The translations under genes were made by a program, and so were the position numbers. The notes beneath the pieces are model-generated. The model searched no databases. It saw only the letters and a list, made by a program, of their open reading frames with translations, and was not told where the DNA came from. Below are positions 63,040 through 64,000 of a stretch of 64,000 bases of DNA, piece by piece. The number at the start of each line of letters is the position of its first letter. Within the stretch, counting starts at the first letter, position 1. Source of the stretch: Puccinia triticina (taxonomy: Eukaryota > Basidiomycota > Pucciniomycetes > Pucciniales > Pucciniaceae); the NCBI RefSeq assembly GCF_026914185.1, contig NC_070571.1:2852001-2916000 (forward strand), written 5' to 3'.

Positions 63040-64000
63040 ATGTGCTTCATTTGGAGCCCTCCGCTGGAAAATGGAACGAACCAAGAACGACCTCCACAAA
63101 GAAACTGTAAGCTACTCGAGCTGCTGTGGGAAAGGGACGGTGAACATGCCCGTCAGATACAATGAGATCGAATACCCTTGGTTCATGCACAAATTACTTA
63201 CTGATCTCGACCAAGGTGAGCTCTTTTTTTCTGTACTGAAATAGTAGGAAATAAGCAGCGTGAATTAACCAAACACCTTCAAATCTTTTTATTTGTAGTA
63301 TTGTTAGAATTTCAAAGTCAGATCAGGGCTTATAACAATGCGCTGTTGTTTTCTTCCTGTGGCGCCGAGATTGACCGCTCAGTTCAAGGACAAAGAGGGA
63401 TATATACATTCAGGGTCACTGGAGCACTCTATCACGACATGGGTACTGTATTCCCTTGGACAGACGCTTGACCAGCTTTCTCTCAGATTTACGTTATTGG
63501 TGGAAACGATTTAAGTGAAGCTGAATATCGGGCCGGACAAGCGAGGTCACCCGTCAATGTCCAATTGCTTCTGAGGATTCAGCAATACTTATCAAGGAAT
63601 AACTCATATGCTCAGTTCTTCAGAATGATTGGGTGGGACTCAGACCCAGAAGACGACGTCCGATACATACTCAGAAATTATAATTGACCAGGACAAGATC
63701 TACAAGTTTATAACGCGCCACGGACTTTGGAAGTTGGTATGGTCATTGATAACAACGATCCAGATGGGATTGCTCCGCAAGATATTGTACTCAGGACGAT
63801 TGATGGGGGGCTCTTCCATATTACCGACGAGTTCAGTGGCTATCTTCCCATTTGTTACCCCATCTTTTTCCCTTTTGGCAAGCAAGGGTGAATCCATGGC
63901 ATGGACAGTGGTACGGATTGAAGTTAGTATTTCAGTTACCTTTTGTTTACCATCCCATTGAGACTGACAGCCTCCTAGATGCATCCATCTCGCAACAAGA
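63040..64000 (+). pseudogene. Helitron transposase N-terminal region, runs off the window
   Basis: Start of the large Helitron protein. Exon 1 (about 63040-63215) reads FGALRWKMERTKNDLHKETV then YSSCCGKGTVNMPV. After an 83-bp intron (63216-63298) come SQIRAYNNALLFSSCGAEID, RGIYTFRVTGALYHDMG, QIYVIGGNDLSEAEYRAGQA, YAQFFRMIG, LQVYNAPRTLEVGMVIDNND and TIDGGLFHITDEFSGYLPIC. The order is exactly that of Helitron N-termini. Four in-frame stops (63469, 63685, 63889, 63919) are all TGA, the last two where Trp is expected. The next domain segments occur at 59.9 kb in other orientations, so one element may have been rearranged, or two copies are present. Confidence 0.85.

Noticed and set aside
1..64000. 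tRNA or rRNA genes
   Set aside because: I looked for B-box-like GGTTCGAATCC words with cloverleaf pairing and for rRNA core motifs and found none that hold up by eye. A tRNAscan run would be decisive.

Overview
The window reads as repeat-rich nuclear DNA from a basidiomycete, most likely a rust fungus (Pucciniales, Puccinia-like). Introns are short (about 55-130 bp) with CTRAY branch points. There are Ty1/copia, hAT, Plavaka (CACTA-like) and Helitron remnants of types I associate with rust genomes, several secreted-protein genes with no recognisable enzyme domain, and a CON7-type C2H2 regulator. The genus is inference; no marker gene is present.

Layout. 1-8.6 kb: an N-terminal hAT fragment, a truncated Ty1/copia Gag-protease and an oppositely oriented copia RNase H with its 3' polypurine tract. 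8.6-9.1 kb: a secreted protein with eight cysteines. 9.1-16.5 kb: no convincing gene, but 43-bp tandem repeats, a 232-bp MITE and several copies of a hairpin family with AAGTCCCTCC arms. 16.6-18.8 kb: a five-exon CON7-like transcription factor gene. 20.8-24 kb: a small TA-flanked MITE, a 601-bp hAT-like element with 8-bp target duplication, and a 1.4-kb element with 18-bp inverted repeats that encloses a palindromic 40-bp satellite. 24.4-30.9 kb: one decayed hAT element, dissected by a probable solo LTR, MITEs and a 2.3-kb unexplained segment. 31-35 kb: a hAT-like element carrying a second palindromic minisatellite, plus two TA-flanked MITEs. 35.8-36.8 kb: a seven-exon secreted-protein gene built partly from tandemly duplicated exon-intron cassettes. 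40.5-43.4 kb: further inverted and satellite repeats. 43.8-46.8 kb: a five-exon gene for a predicted type II ER membrane protein ending in RDEL. 47.4-48.4 kb: a five-exon secreted protein with eight cysteines. 49.9-59.2 kb: a Plavaka transposase split by older LTR-like sequence, into which a complete copia element (51222-56985) inserted. 59.3-64 kb: Helitron fragments in both orientations, a possible chimeric spliced gene and a retroelement Gag-like gene.

Host genes are few: one regulator, one ER protein and three secreted proteins, separated by nested transposons. Almost every in-frame stop that interrupts a transposon reading frame is TGA, often where the family has Arg or Trp, as expected from C-to-T change at CGA or G-to-A change at TGG. 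Three independent palindromic minisatellites, two of them inside elements with target-site duplications, are the most unusual sequence structure. The cassette-built secreted gene is the most unusual gene.
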